NCBI GenBank assembly: GCA_003427395.1
Contig: BFEA01001217.1
Location: 1 to 23,516 of the forward strand
DNA length: 23,516 nucleotides
Direction: 5' to 3'
From: Chara braunii
Taxonomy: Eukaryota; Streptophyta; Charophyceae; Charales; Characeae
The translations under genes and the position numbers were made by a program. Under the pieces are notes generated by a model, which was given only the letters and a program-made list of their open reading frames with translations, was not told where the DNA came from and ran no database searches. Shown here piece after piece: positions 9,870-17,420 of the stretch. The number at the start of each line of letters is the position of its first letter. Position 1 is the first letter of the stretch.

Positions 9870-10437
9870 TCAAGCGGACCCCCAGACTCGGAGTCTAGCT
9901 GCAATCCGCTGTTGCAGGAGGACTCCTTGTCCCGATGAACTTATCTGCAGGCTGATAAGGATCCCCAAGAATCTCTCTTCTTCACCTGCAGCAATTCTCT
10001 TCATTCCCCATCCGATCTTTAGAACAAATTGGGATGGCAACAGGTAGGCTGATTTACTCCAGTTCACTATGGCTTCCAAAAGAGTTGAGTACTCACACAT
10101 AACGGGCTTCAGTGCGCTGAGCGAAGTAACCGAGTTTTCGCAGACTGCGAACAGGTCGTCCGCCAGTGCCTTGACTTTACACTCTTCACCGGTGTGGAGT
10201 TGCAGACCCCTGATGTCCAGGTGGCGCCGAATCCTGTTCAGCAGTACTTCCATCTGAAGTACAAAGATGAGAGGCGCAAGTGGGCAGCCTTGCCGTAGTG
10301 AACGTGACAAGGTGAAAGACTCTGAGAGATGACCATTGATCATTACCGCAGATATTGAGTAAGTGTACATGGCAATAATTCAGGAACAGAAACTGTTTCC
10401 GAAGCCTATTCTCCGCAAGGTGGTAAGCTCTCTTTTT
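9870..10437 (-). pseudogene. LINE-2 ORF2: reverse transcriptase motifs B-E
   Basis: The open part from Met 10370 is 166 residues. It has motif B SLRQGCPLAPLIFVLQ (24-39) and motif C ALADDLFAV (Asp71, Asp72), followed by NWSKS and FLGILI. Upstream of the TGA at 10382-10380 the homology continues (LRRIGFGNSFCS, aligning with LARRGFGPNFRTW in LINE-1); the stop sits where LINE-1 has Trp. Motif A is lost by truncation. The stretch ends in TGA (9872-9870), again at a likely Trp position before HLFIMGHALVINA. Confidence 0.9.
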
Positions 10438-10462
10438 GGAATATGAATGGAATGGTTCGTTT

Positions 10463-10483
10463 AAAAAAAAAAAAAAAAAAAAA
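10463..10483 (+). repeat. A21 homopolymer
   Basis: 21 As on the plus strand lie between the LINE-2 5' truncation point and a hairpin MITE. They could be a retroposition tail of something inserted in plus orientation; no body is recognisable. Confidence 0.7.
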
Positions 10484-10490
10484 CCTTCAC

Positions 10491-10660
10491 CTGGGGTGTG
10501 GTCCCACTAGCAAAGAGGATGGGATAGAATGCGTGAATTTGAACGAGTTTATGGAGATGTGCAGGAAATCGAGATTGAACTGCTTTTCTGCATCTGTGCT
10601 TAAAACACAACCAGATTCAGGAGCTCGATCCTATCCTTTTTGCTAGTGGGACCTCGACCC
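10491..10660. mobile_element. Hairpin MITE, copy 1
   Basis: The inverted ends contain GTCCCACTAGCAAAGAGGAT and its near-perfect complement ending ...TTTTTGCTAGTGGGAC. The interior also pairs, for example TGTGCAGGAAA with TTTTCTGCATC, so the whole 170 bp is one imperfect hairpin. There is no ORF and no transposase. The same family recurs at 12954-13117 and 13404-13574. Confidence 0.75.
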
Positions 10661-10722
10661 TGATTTTTTTGTTACTCATGTGTCAGCGTTCTCGGCTGCA
10701 GATGAGTAAATTACTGCGTTGG

Positions 10723-10743
10723 GTCCTTCGGGACATCCGTTAA
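10723..10743 (+). ncRNA. U6 snRNA 5'-end fragment (pseudogene)
   Basis: The plus strand reads GTCCTTCGGGACATCCGTTA then A, which matches the 5' stem-loop and following bases of U6 snRNA (typically GTCC-TTCGGGGACATCCGATAA in plants). It starts exactly at the U6 5' end, and homology stops after about 21 nt at a T11-C6 tract. It is far too short to be functional. Recognition rests on recalled U6 sequence. Confidence 0.65.
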
Positions 10744-10798
10744 TTTTTTTTTTTCCCCCCTCAATCATTCCATGTTTTATTCCAAATCACATTTACCA

Positions 10799-10857
10799 CG
10801 AGGTTGGGGACCTCACAATTCAACCTGAGTTATCCGGGCAGCATCAGCCGGTTTAGC
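10799..10857 (+). repeat. Solo arm of the 7439-7639 fold-back family
   Basis: It contains GGGGACCTCACAATTCAACC and ends in GGTTTAGC, closely matching the 7583-7639 arm, with the same T-run about 50 bp before it. No inverted partner is seen nearby. Confidence 0.65.
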
Positions 10858-10990
10858 TTCTGCATTCACTGAACCTAGTCTGATCCAATGAGGAACGAAT
10901 GTTATTCCTGCCTACCAAACTTGTTGGAGAGCACTTAATGCTCAGAAGAGGTAGGAGGGAAAACAAATGGCGTAAAACAACAAAGAACAA
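10858..10990. other. Short unassigned stretch
   Basis: No ORF with a recognisable domain and no repeat could be identified. Confidence 0.3.
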
Positions 10991-11100
10991 ACCCAGACCA
11001 ACAGGGAGGGGGGGAGGAGGAGGAGGGAGATGGAGAGGGGGGGGAGGGGGGGAGGGGAAGGGAGGAGGGGAAGGAAGGGAAGGGGAAAACTTGAAGAGAA
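10991..11100 (+). repeat. G-rich purine tract 1
   Basis: Almost pure G/A with many runs of 3-8 G on the plus strand; strong G-quadruplex potential. ORFs across it encode only Gly/Arg or Pro-rich low-complexity sequence and are not credible genes. Confidence 0.8.
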
Positions 11101-11320
11101 AGAGGGCAGCCAACTTCCTACCTACCTAATGTCTCCCTGTTCAGGATACCCTCTATTCTATACTATTAAACTTATGCATCCCTCACAGGGTCCAACCTGG
11201 GACCCCCCGAGTCTACAACGACTCAGCTTTTACGCTGTCTCCTCAATTGCTCCCTATAAGGGGGATGAGCATCGATCCTCCCGCGGACCTATTCTGGACC
11301 AAGGAGCCAAGTCCAATGAG
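11101..11320. other. Unassigned stretch between G-rich tracts
   Basis: Mixed-composition DNA with no recognisable gene or repeat. Confidence 0.3.
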
Positions 11321-11523
11321 CAAGAGGAGGGGAGGGGGGGGGGGGGGGCGCAGCCTGGTGGACGATGGGGGTTTCTTGTGCACGTGGCAACGACGGTGGC
11401 GCAGGGCGAGGCGGTTGTGGCAGGGCGGGGGGGTGGGGGGGGAAGGAATAATGGAGAAGGAAGAGGGGGGATGGGGGAGGGGGGGAGGCGGGAACAGAGA
11501 GGGGTAAGGGGGGGAGGGGGTTT
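11321..11523 (+). repeat. G-rich tract 2
   Basis: G runs up to about 13 (around 11335-11348) plus further runs at 11425-11441 and 11465-11520. Overlapping low-complexity ORFs (GGGGGR) are artefacts of composition. The tract lies just beyond the 3' end of LINE-3 and is C-rich in LINE sense. Confidence 0.8.
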
Positions 11524-11653
11524 ATGACCGAATCCAGGGTGAGAGGACCATCCTCCCCTCGAGAGTAACTGCTGCTAGCTGATTATCCCTGGCCCAGGTG
11601 ACTAGGAACCAGCCTAATCCACGTGGAGTTTTCCCCTGTGCAGCCTTTCTTGT
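11524..11653 (-). other. Probable LINE-3 3' UTR
   Basis: This lies immediately after the LINE-3 stop in LINE sense. No poly(A) or tandem 3' repeat is visible before the C-rich sequence begins, so the exact 3' end is unresolved. Confidence 0.4.
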
Positions 11654-12820
11654 CTAGTCGACTATAATCATTGTCCGGATGAGTGCCTTGATTCTAGCCT
11701 TGATTACTTCATCAAATGTCCATTGCCCTTCAAAATGAATGCTGTTCCTGTCTGTCCAGATGGCCCAGAGGATGATTGCCCTTACAGTCTGTGCCACATA
11801 TCCCTTTCCGGTCATTTTGAACCAGTGTCCGGGGATGATCCCTCCAATTGCCCATTCCTCATCCCAAACCAGTGCCTCACCCACAAAGTTGTACCAGTGG
11901 TGAGCCCACCACAGCCAGATGTGCTTCGAGGCTGGGCAGGACCAGACCAAGTGCGAGATTGTCTCTTCGGCTCTGCCCCCGCATCTTCTGCATTTGGTGG
12001 CGATGTCCATTTGTTTCTCAAATAGCCAGAGTGTGCATGGCACTATTGCGTGTGATAATATCCAGAGGAAGGCAGCAAACCTGAGGGGTGGCAGCTTTGG
12101 AAGTTGAATCCAGAGGCCTCTGATTCCTGCCTCGGAGATGGTGAGGGTGTGGGAGGCTGTGTGATTAAGCCTGCTGGCCGCCGCTGCAGGCGAAGGACGG
12201 TTCTTGGAGAGCAGTTTCCTTGCCAGTTTAGAGCTGTAGTGACAAAAAGGTATAGTTTTTCCTTCATCGTCTCTCCAAAAGCCCATCAGCGGATCGATGC
12301 GCTGGGTGGCTAGGGGTCTCCCGACCAGGATTACCTCATGCTGGTAGACTCCAAAACTGGTTTGTGAGGTGTGCACCCTGACCAGCTGCAGCCACCTCGT
12401 GGGGCTCAGGCTGATTGTGGCCTGATACGTCAGTCGCTGTCTAAGCTTGTCCTTGACCGGGGCTGACCATTCCTGTACTGTGAGAGTGTCCTCATCCAAG
12501 TATTCCTCAATCCTCAGGTAGGTTGCCCGCTGCCCCTGAGTTTCTCCTTGATACCATTGCCCTTGCATGGGCCGCTTGGAGCGTAGGAGGGTCTTCCAGT
12601 GGTGCGAGATCGCCTGGATGATCTGTTGTCTTCTCTGCTCAACTGATCTTAGTCTGCCCAGGGTGTCTCTCAAGGCAGTGTCCTTGATCCATTCCTCCTC
12701 ATTGTCGTCCCATAGGTCCCCTACAGTGGTTATTCCCTTCTCAACCCAGCTTCTTCCGAAAGCTCCTCTGCCTGACGTGACGGGGATGGGTAGTGCCTCC
12801 TCGTTTGTGATGTAGCACAT
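11654..12820 (-). CDS. LINE-3 ORF2 C-terminal fragment, unbroken, zf-RVT finger
   Basis: This is a 388-codon open frame with no internal stop, ending in TAG at 11656-11654. It starts at the 5' truncation point, not at a natural start, so the Met is fortuitous. The content is entirely post-RT: GAFGRSWVEKG (19-29), VEQRRQQIIQAISHHW (60-75), GIRGLWIQLPKLPPLRFAAF (232-251), and the finger CRRCGGRAEETISHLVWSC with Cys277, Cys280, His290 and Cys295 (C-X2-C-X9-H-X4-C). Then come PASKHIWLWWAHHW and ILWAIWTDRNSIHF. This is the plant-L1 zf-RVT layout. The lack of stops suggests a younger insertion than LINE-1 or LINE-2, although the fragment is also shorter. Confidence 0.88.
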   Translation of the reverse strand: MCYITNEEALPIPVTSGRGAFGRSWVEKGITTVGDLWDDNEEEWIKDTALRDTLGRLRSVEQRRQQIIQAISHHWKTLLRSKRPMQGQWYQGETQGQRATYLRIEEYLDEDTLTVQEWSAPVKDKLRQRLTYQATISLSPTRWLQLVRVHTSQTSFGVYQHEVILVGRPLATQRIDPLMGFWRDDEGKTIPFCHYSSKLARKLLSKNRPSPAAAASRLNHTASHTLTISEAGIRGLWIQLPKLPPLRFAAFLWILSHAIVPCTLWLFEKQMDIATKCRRCGGRAEETISHLVWSCPASKHIWLWWAHHWYNFVGEALVWDEEWAIGGIIPGHWFKMTGKGYVAQTVRAIILWAIWTDRNSIHFEGQWTFDEVIKARIKALIRTMIIVD

Positions 12821-12858
12821 CCGTTAAAATTGGAATGATACAGAGAAGATTAGCATTA
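12819..12858 (+). ncRNA. U6 snRNA central fragment (pseudogene) with A-rich tail
   Basis: The plus strand runs from ACATCCGTTAAAATTGG to GATACAGAGAAGATTAGCAT. It includes the ACAGAGA box that in U6 pairs with the 5' splice site and is nearly invariant in eukaryotes. The first 10 or so nt of U6 and everything after AGCAT are missing; AGCAT is followed by an A-rich run (TAAAAAAAT...) to 12879. It is a non-functional retropseudogene. It abuts the 5' end of LINE-3 on the opposite strand. Confidence 0.85.
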
Positions 12859-12879
12859 AAAAAATAAAAAATAAAAAAA
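12859..12879 (+). repeat. A-rich tail of the U6 pseudogene
   Basis: A runs broken by single Ts directly after the U6 fragment, as expected of an aged retroposition tail. Confidence 0.6.
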
Positions 12880-12953
12880 TACTGCGTTGGCGCCAGAAGG
12901 AATCACTCCAGGAAAGACCGCCCAGTGCCAAGGCTCCCCCGGCCCGCCACCAA

Positions 12954-13117
12954 CTGGGGCGAAGTCCCACTAGCAGCGTTGAGCTACCTCAACGCCTGAA
13001 TCTGTGTTTGTGGAGACCTGCAGTTCAGGAAACTCAACACAATTTCTGCACATCTCCGCAAAAGCGTCCAGATTCAGGCGTTGAGGTAGTAGCTCAGTGC
13101 TGCTAGTGGAACTTGTT
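12954..13117. mobile_element. Hairpin MITE, copy 2
   Basis: The ends are CTGGGGCGAAGTCCCACTAG and GCTAGTGGAACTT. The inner arms GCTACCTCAACGCCTGAATC and GATTCAGGCGTTGAGGTAGT pair almost perfectly. It diverges from copies 1 and 3 (GCGTTGAG instead of AAAGAGG), but both arms carry the same replacement. Confidence 0.75.
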
Positions 13118-13308
13118 GAACTGTCAACAAAAGGCAACCAGCAACAGTACAGACTTCACCGTCACGAAAGCAAGAACAGGAAGATGAGTACGAGGCAGAG
13201 ACGACAGGAGACAAATGACAAGCAGGAAGAAGGAAGAAGATGAGTATAGCATAGTCTTACCACATTTGCCCAAACGGGACTTGAGCTTCTGAACAAATTG
13301 TCGTGAAA

Positions 13309-13310
<2 letters not shown>
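13118..13310. other. Unassigned purine-rich stretch
   Basis: GA-rich on the plus strand (GGAAGAAGGAAGAAGATGAG and similar). No gene recognised. It ends at an A42 tract and could be the 3' part of an unrecognised retroposon in plus orientation. Confidence 0.3.

Positions 13311-13352
<42 letters not shown>
13311..13352 (+). repeat. A42 homopolymer
   Basis: 42 consecutive As, the longest homopolymer in the window, possibly a young retroposition tail. It is followed at once by two small inverted repeats. Confidence 0.85.
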
Positions 13353-13354
<2 letters not shown>

Positions 13355-13403
13355 GGCGGGTTGACCCGACCGGTTTCGACTGCTCCGCCTAAGCAGTCTC
13401 ATC
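13353..13403. repeat. Two small inverted repeats between A42 and MITE copy 3
   Basis: CGGGT-tg-ACCCG, then GACTGC-tccgcctaa-GCAGTC. These short hairpins are presumably part of a dispersed repeat, family unknown. Confidence 0.5.
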
Positions 13404-13574
13404 AGGGGCGAGGTCCCACTAGCAAAGAGGATTGGATTGAACACCTGAATCTGGCCTTGTTTGTGGAAAGGTGCAGAAAGTCGAGATTGAACTGTTTTTC
13501 TACCTCTCTGCTTAAAACACGTCCAGATTCAGGATATTTATCCAATCCTCTTTGCTAGTGGGACCTCGGCCCAG
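13404..13574. mobile_element. Hairpin MITE, copy 3 (best preserved)
   Basis: Arms GTCCCACTAGCAAAGAGGAT-TGGAT and its exact complement pair over 25 bp without mismatch, extended outward by CGAG/CTCG. Further in, CCTGAATCTGG pairs with CCAGATTCAGG, and TGTTT and GCAGAAA segments also pair. The element is a near-continuous hairpin of about 170 bp with no ORF. Confidence 0.8.
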
Positions 13575-13840
13575 GGGTGCGGAAAGTCGATGCAGGTGGG
13601 ACTCGGCCCCTGGCCTACTTCCCTCAGTTAGGACATGCTTCAATTACCTGTGAAATCTGGACAGGACGGCCTTTCAGGCCCTTTTTATTGTCATTATAGT
13701 ATAATAACGGGGAACCCCGGTTGCATCCGTGCTCAAGCATGCACGGCGGAAGGTGCCATGTTAGTCCTCAAGCATCCACGGGAGCTGCACCCAACAGCAG
13801 GTGCGATACCTGCTACCGGAGTTTAGTTGTTGTTGTTGTT

Positions 13841-13841
<1 letters not shown>
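13575..13841. other. Unassigned stretch with a solo MITE-end-like motif
   Basis: GGTGGGACTCGGCCCCTGG (about 13595-13613) resembles the outer end of the hairpin MITE without the rest. GGCC-tttca-GGCC followed by TTTTTA lies near 13670-13687. No gene. Confidence 0.3.
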
Positions 13842-13876
<35 letters not shown>

Positions 13877-13907
13877 GCTACAGGAGTTAAAACTCCTACG
13901 TGAAGAC

Positions 13908-13943
<36 letters not shown>
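13842..13943 (+). repeat. Two T32 tracts around a 38-bp palindrome-containing spacer
   Basis: T runs at 13842-13873 and 13912-13943, both 32 long. The spacer contains AGGAGTT-aa-AACTCCT, a perfect 7-bp inverted repeat. A (TTG)n stretch precedes the first run. Confidence 0.8.
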
Positions 13944-13948
<5 letters not shown>

Positions 13949-14116
13949 TCAAAAAGGGCGACAGTCTTGAGATATCATCATTGAGCTGACCGGCCCCAGG
14001 CAATTCAGAAGTATTTGTATTTGGTCTTACTCATCAAGCTCCATCATCGAGGTTCGAACACGGGTTTGAGCTAGGCTCTTGGGTTCTTTTTTTTTTTTAA
14101 ATAATCAATTCATGAC
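13944..14116. other. Unassigned stretch with a B-box-like motif
   Basis: GAGGTTCGAACACGGG near 14048 resembles a pol III B box / T-arm, but the flanks do not form a T-stem. It may be the relic of a tRNA-derived SINE. Nothing else recognised. Confidence 0.3.
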
Positions 14117-14192
14117 TCAATCTATTCGTGGGGAGCAGCACGTGCTGGGAAAAAAAAAATAAAAATAAAAAAAATAACGGGTCCAGCGTCCC
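14117..14192 (-). repeat. Dispersed repeat R2, copy a (split by an A-rich run)
   Basis: Minus strand: GGGACGCTGGACCCGTTA, then an interrupted T run of about 27, then CCCAGCACGTGCTGCTCCCC and ACGAATAGATTG. Other copies (15855, 18739, 19201) have the two halves joined directly, so the T/A-rich run is an insertion or expansion. Confidence 0.7.
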
Positions 14193-14684
14193 ATAAACAT
14201 AAAGATCAAAGTACAAACACATTCTGCAACCCATATTCCTTCTCCAACCAAGGGACAGCAGAAAACTTTTAACGGGTAAGCCTCAACGCTATGGCTCTAA
14301 CTGCCCACTCTCAGCAAGATCTTCCCTCTGTTAGGTCCATAAATCATCTAGTCTGTTCTAGGCAACTATGTACCGCCTCACAAGTTGCATCAGTATTAAA
14401 CAAGACAGATAGTAGCCAAAGCCGACGCAGGACTCTCCTCCTCCTCCGTACCGACAGGAGAAACGGATGATTATCATCCCCCCTTCTATACCATCTACTC
14501 TGTCAAGGTAAGCAAAGACCGATGCTCACTAATCTCCAATGAGCTCAATCACACTCCGTGTACTTGACCTGCCTTACTTCAGAAGAATCTTCCATTCAGA
14601 TACAGACTGGTTCATCGCAACACTCTTCCCATTTGGTTTGCTGTCTGATCGAAAAGTTGCTGGAAGTTAGCCCTGCCATTCCTC

Positions 14685-14688
<4 letters not shown>
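14193..14688. other. Unassigned non-coding stretch
   Basis: No domain-bearing ORF; only short ORFs run into the following (CT)n array. No repeat recognised. Confidence 0.4.
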
Positions 14689-14774
<86 letters not shown>

Positions 14775-14788
14775 CGCGCGCGTGCGCG
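14689..14788 (+). repeat. (CT)35 array joined to (CG)12
   Basis: A perfect CT dinucleotide run of about 70 nt passes directly into CG dinucleotides (14759-14782), then TGCGCG. An ORF through it encodes only Ser-Leu and Arg-Ala repeats and is not a gene. Confidence 0.95.
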
Positions 14789-15854
14789 TCATCTTCCGGA
14801 TCATCGTTCCCACTATTCTATAGCGTTCTTGCCTAGACCATCCTATTTTCTGTTATCTGCGGTGTGCTCCGTCTGCGTGCTATGAACACGGGATGAACCT
14901 AATGCCTGGAGTGGTCCAGGTTCATGTAGTAAGGAGTGACTGCAGAGGACACTCCAATGGCAGTGGTGCGCATATGATGAAGAGATATGAGAATGTATGT
15001 TTCCTTGTTCTAACCAAAGATGCATTCAACATTTCCCATCAAGCGAGTATGGCACATGATGGGTCTGCCCATGTCATAATAGTCAACATCATAGATGGGA
15101 AATGCAGACCTTCTAGCGCGCATTAATGGCTAATTGCATGAACGACAAATGTCAATGCTCTATCTTTACCAGCTGCTCTGGGGGGGGGATACCATCATTC
15201 CTCTACTTTGGATTTGATGCCCAAGTACATCAACATGCTCGTTGGGAGTTTTCTATGTATGCATTCCGGTGGAACACAGCTATGGAGCTTTACCAGCCTC
15301 CTTTGCAAATGCAAAAAGGGGAAAACATCGCCATACCTCCCCTGTCCTGATCTGCCAGCCTAACTAATCACCAACAATTGCAAGAATGCCACCGAGATAA
15401 TACGAGAAATGCGGACCTAGGTTCTCCCTTTTCAGCAGTGGGAGTCGTTGCTCCACTGTTTGTCTGTAGAAGATTGTGCAGTTGATACTAGCAATTAATA
15501 TTGATGATAACGATAACAACGGCTATGGCTCGGATGATATGGATGATAAGTCGACTAATCGGGGTTGTAGTGGGATGATCGGAGTTGTTGGTTGGCAGCG
15601 GAGGGACATGGGTTAGTTGGTGGTGATTGGTCTTGCCCGACCCGCAATTCTAATCAGGATGGGAGCGGGCTAGTTTATGTTTTTCCTGTCATTGCAGTTG
15701 TGTGTCTAAGGATTACGTACGGAGTGGAAGAGCAGTTAATCCCCTTTTAGGAGGGCAATCAATGTTGCTTTTTACTATACAACAGATTAGATTGAGTACA
15801 TACCCCATCAGTCTACACAAATTGCGAATGTATAATCAAATGATTTCATGTTTA
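14789..15854. other. Unassigned stretch
   Basis: Two short plus-strand ORFs (14893-15126, 77 aa; 15126-15350, 74 aa) overlap stop to start but show no recognisable domain and no splice-site context I trust. A G9 run lies near 15181. GAT-rich DNA at about 15500-15550 is a decayed microsatellite. Confidence 0.35.
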
Positions 15855-15958
15855 GGGACGCTGGACCCGTTTTCCAGCAGGTGCCGCTCCCCACCAATAG
15901 ATGGAGCCTTCCCGATGGCGCTAGCGTTGTTTGCTCTTATCAGCACCCCTAGCGACTG
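15855..15958 (+). repeat. Dispersed repeat R2, copy b
   Basis: GGGACGCTGGACCCGTTTTC, then CAGCAGGTGCCGCTCCCCAC, CAATAGATGGAGCC and GCTCTTATCAGC. It aligns over about 100 bp with 19201-19300. The start folds as CTGG...CCAG and the end as an imperfect hairpin around TCTTAT. Confidence 0.75.
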
Positions 15959-15975
15959 TTTGGGTTGTTTCTCTT

Positions 15976-15999
15976 ACATATATATATATATATATATAG
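15976..15999 (+). repeat. (AT)n microsatellite
   Basis: About 11 perfect TA units. Confidence 0.9.
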
Positions 16000-17087
16000 C
16001 CATGATGATCGGGAGAAGTGAGGGTACAATGAAGCTAGTTTGGGTGTGAGAGAGAGATGATGAGACGCCGCTATGCTGACCAAAACATCTGTAGTGTTGT
16101 TCCCTCGAATACAGCACAAGGTTCCTTGGAACTGACACCACCTTGATGACAGCGTGTTTTATTCGGGGGGGAAACGAAAGCAGGGAAGGGCATATCAGAA
16201 CATGACACAAATAGACAGAGAGACACAAAATGGGAATGACATCAACTCCTTGGTCTCGGACAGATAACCTCACACATGACTTGATGTAAAAGAAAAAAGT
16301 TTCACGTGACTTTTGGATATAATATGAGTCTGATATTCGTAACTTTTTGCTCGCAGCTCCGAATCTGGATCTGGTTTCATGCATACGTGGGAGACTTCAA
16401 AACGCCGACATTCACCGTCCAGATTTTTGAAAAGTTAAGATATGGACATAACGACGGTAACCTCAAGCAGGCAGATCCCTCCAATAAGTGGTAATTTGCG
16501 ATCAAATCACCTAGTAATTTATGCAAAGTCGTTCTCCGGGGGATTTAAATCATTCAAATGACAATGCTGAGTAGAGGCAGCGCATCAGCCTGGGCTAAGT
16601 TGACAAGATACCCTTGGGGATCTCTGCTATAGTCATTTGTATCTCCGTTAATGAGCGGAATTTTGTGAATGTCCCTGGAAACCATATCTTTGCAAACCCG
16701 TTCAGACAACTGCGCATTTCAAAAATATTCCTTGTGCCAGCAGATCTTGCAGTCTGTTTCTGCACAAAATAAATAAATAAAGTATAGATCCGCCCTTATA
16801 AACTAGAGAACTGACTAACATGACATTTGACTTAGGTTTGACCTAGGTCTTCTGTCTGCATACCTGAACTATTTATTTTATCTTTTTATTTTTATTACTA
16901 TTTTCAATCATTTCAGTTTACTAAGAAGGCCATTAAGTTCAGTCCCTAGTCGGTCGAGTGACAAACCAAATTGACCCTCAGTCACTGATTGCCAATGAGG
17001 ACCTCTGAAGTGGGCACGGCAGGTGATAGACGCCGCTGTCTCTGGCTTCAGTGGAGAACATATGACCCCTCCCCGGGTTTCCTCACA
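16000..17087. other. Unassigned, partly AT-rich stretch
   Basis: Only short ORFs without recognisable domains. No repeat found in common with the rest of the window except at its far end. Confidence 0.4.
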
Positions 17088-17190
17088 ACGTCTTGCTGGT
17101 GAAGGGGGCTTGCCAGTTGGATGGAAAAAAGGTACGGCGGCGCTTAGTCGTGGTAAGTCCTGCTGGAGTAGGATAAAGAGGGAAGAGGGA
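17088..17190 (+). repeat. Direct repeat D1, copy 1
   Basis: Matches 17807-17915 in order: ACGTC-TGCTGGTGAAGGGG, GCC-GTTGGATG-AAA-AAGGTAC, TAAGTCCTGCTGGAGT and TAAAGAGG. About 70-75% alike by eye. Confidence 0.55.
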
Positions 17191-17420
17191 GGATTTTGGT
17201 GGGTAACCACAACCGGTACATGAAGATTATCACGATGGTAGTTTTCACAACTTCACTTGGTATACGGTACAGATTCACAGGCGTTGACCAGGATTGGGGA
17301 GTTTTGTTTTGTGGAGCGTATTACCCTGGAGAGGAATCTGGGCTGATTTTGGGGTCGAATCAGTCATGGTAGTAAGGGGGGCGGGTCAAGGGGTTTGAGA
17401 GGATTAATTTGGGGATCTCT

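Larger units (their letters stand above)
8034..10437 (-). mobile_element. LINE-2: 5'-truncated L1-type element, RT motif B to C-terminus
   Basis: One frame runs through the whole copy from LRRIGFGNSF (about 10430) to the TAA at 8036-8034, roughly 800 codons, with no frameshift. Five nonsense codons interrupt it: TGA at 10382-10380, 9872-9870 and 8864-8862, and TAG at 8825-8823 and 8612-8610. The 5' part of ORF2 (endonuclease and RT motif A) and ORF1 are absent, as expected of 5' truncation during target-primed reverse transcription. It is clearly a different copy from LINE-1 and LINE-3, because the three overlap in the post-RT region with different sequences. Confidence 0.9.

Noticed and set aside
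448-10382. Genetic code with UGA as sense, suggested by many in-frame TGAs.
   Set aside because: TAG nonsense codons and frameshifts also occur in the same elements, and LINE-3 and most Trp positions use TGG. Pseudogene decay explains it more simply.
11030-11527. 165-aa Gly-rich ORF and overlapping Pro-rich minus ORF.
   Set aside because: Low-complexity translation of G-rich tracts with no domain.
13080-13098. TGAGGTAGTAG in MITE copy 2 matches the first 11 nt of animal let-7 microRNA, and it sits in a hairpin.
   Set aside because: The match stops after 11 nt, the hairpin is fully explained by the MITE arms, the other two copies lack it, and the LINEs suggest a green-lineage host. It is most likely chance.
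14046-14062. GAGGTTCGAACACGGG looks like a tRNA T-arm.
   Set aside because: The five bases on each side do not pair, and no acceptor or anticodon stem is found. At best it is a SINE relic.
14893-15350. Two adjacent plus-strand ORFs (77 and 74 aa).
   Set aside because: No domain, no convincing splice signals and ordinary length for chance ORFs.
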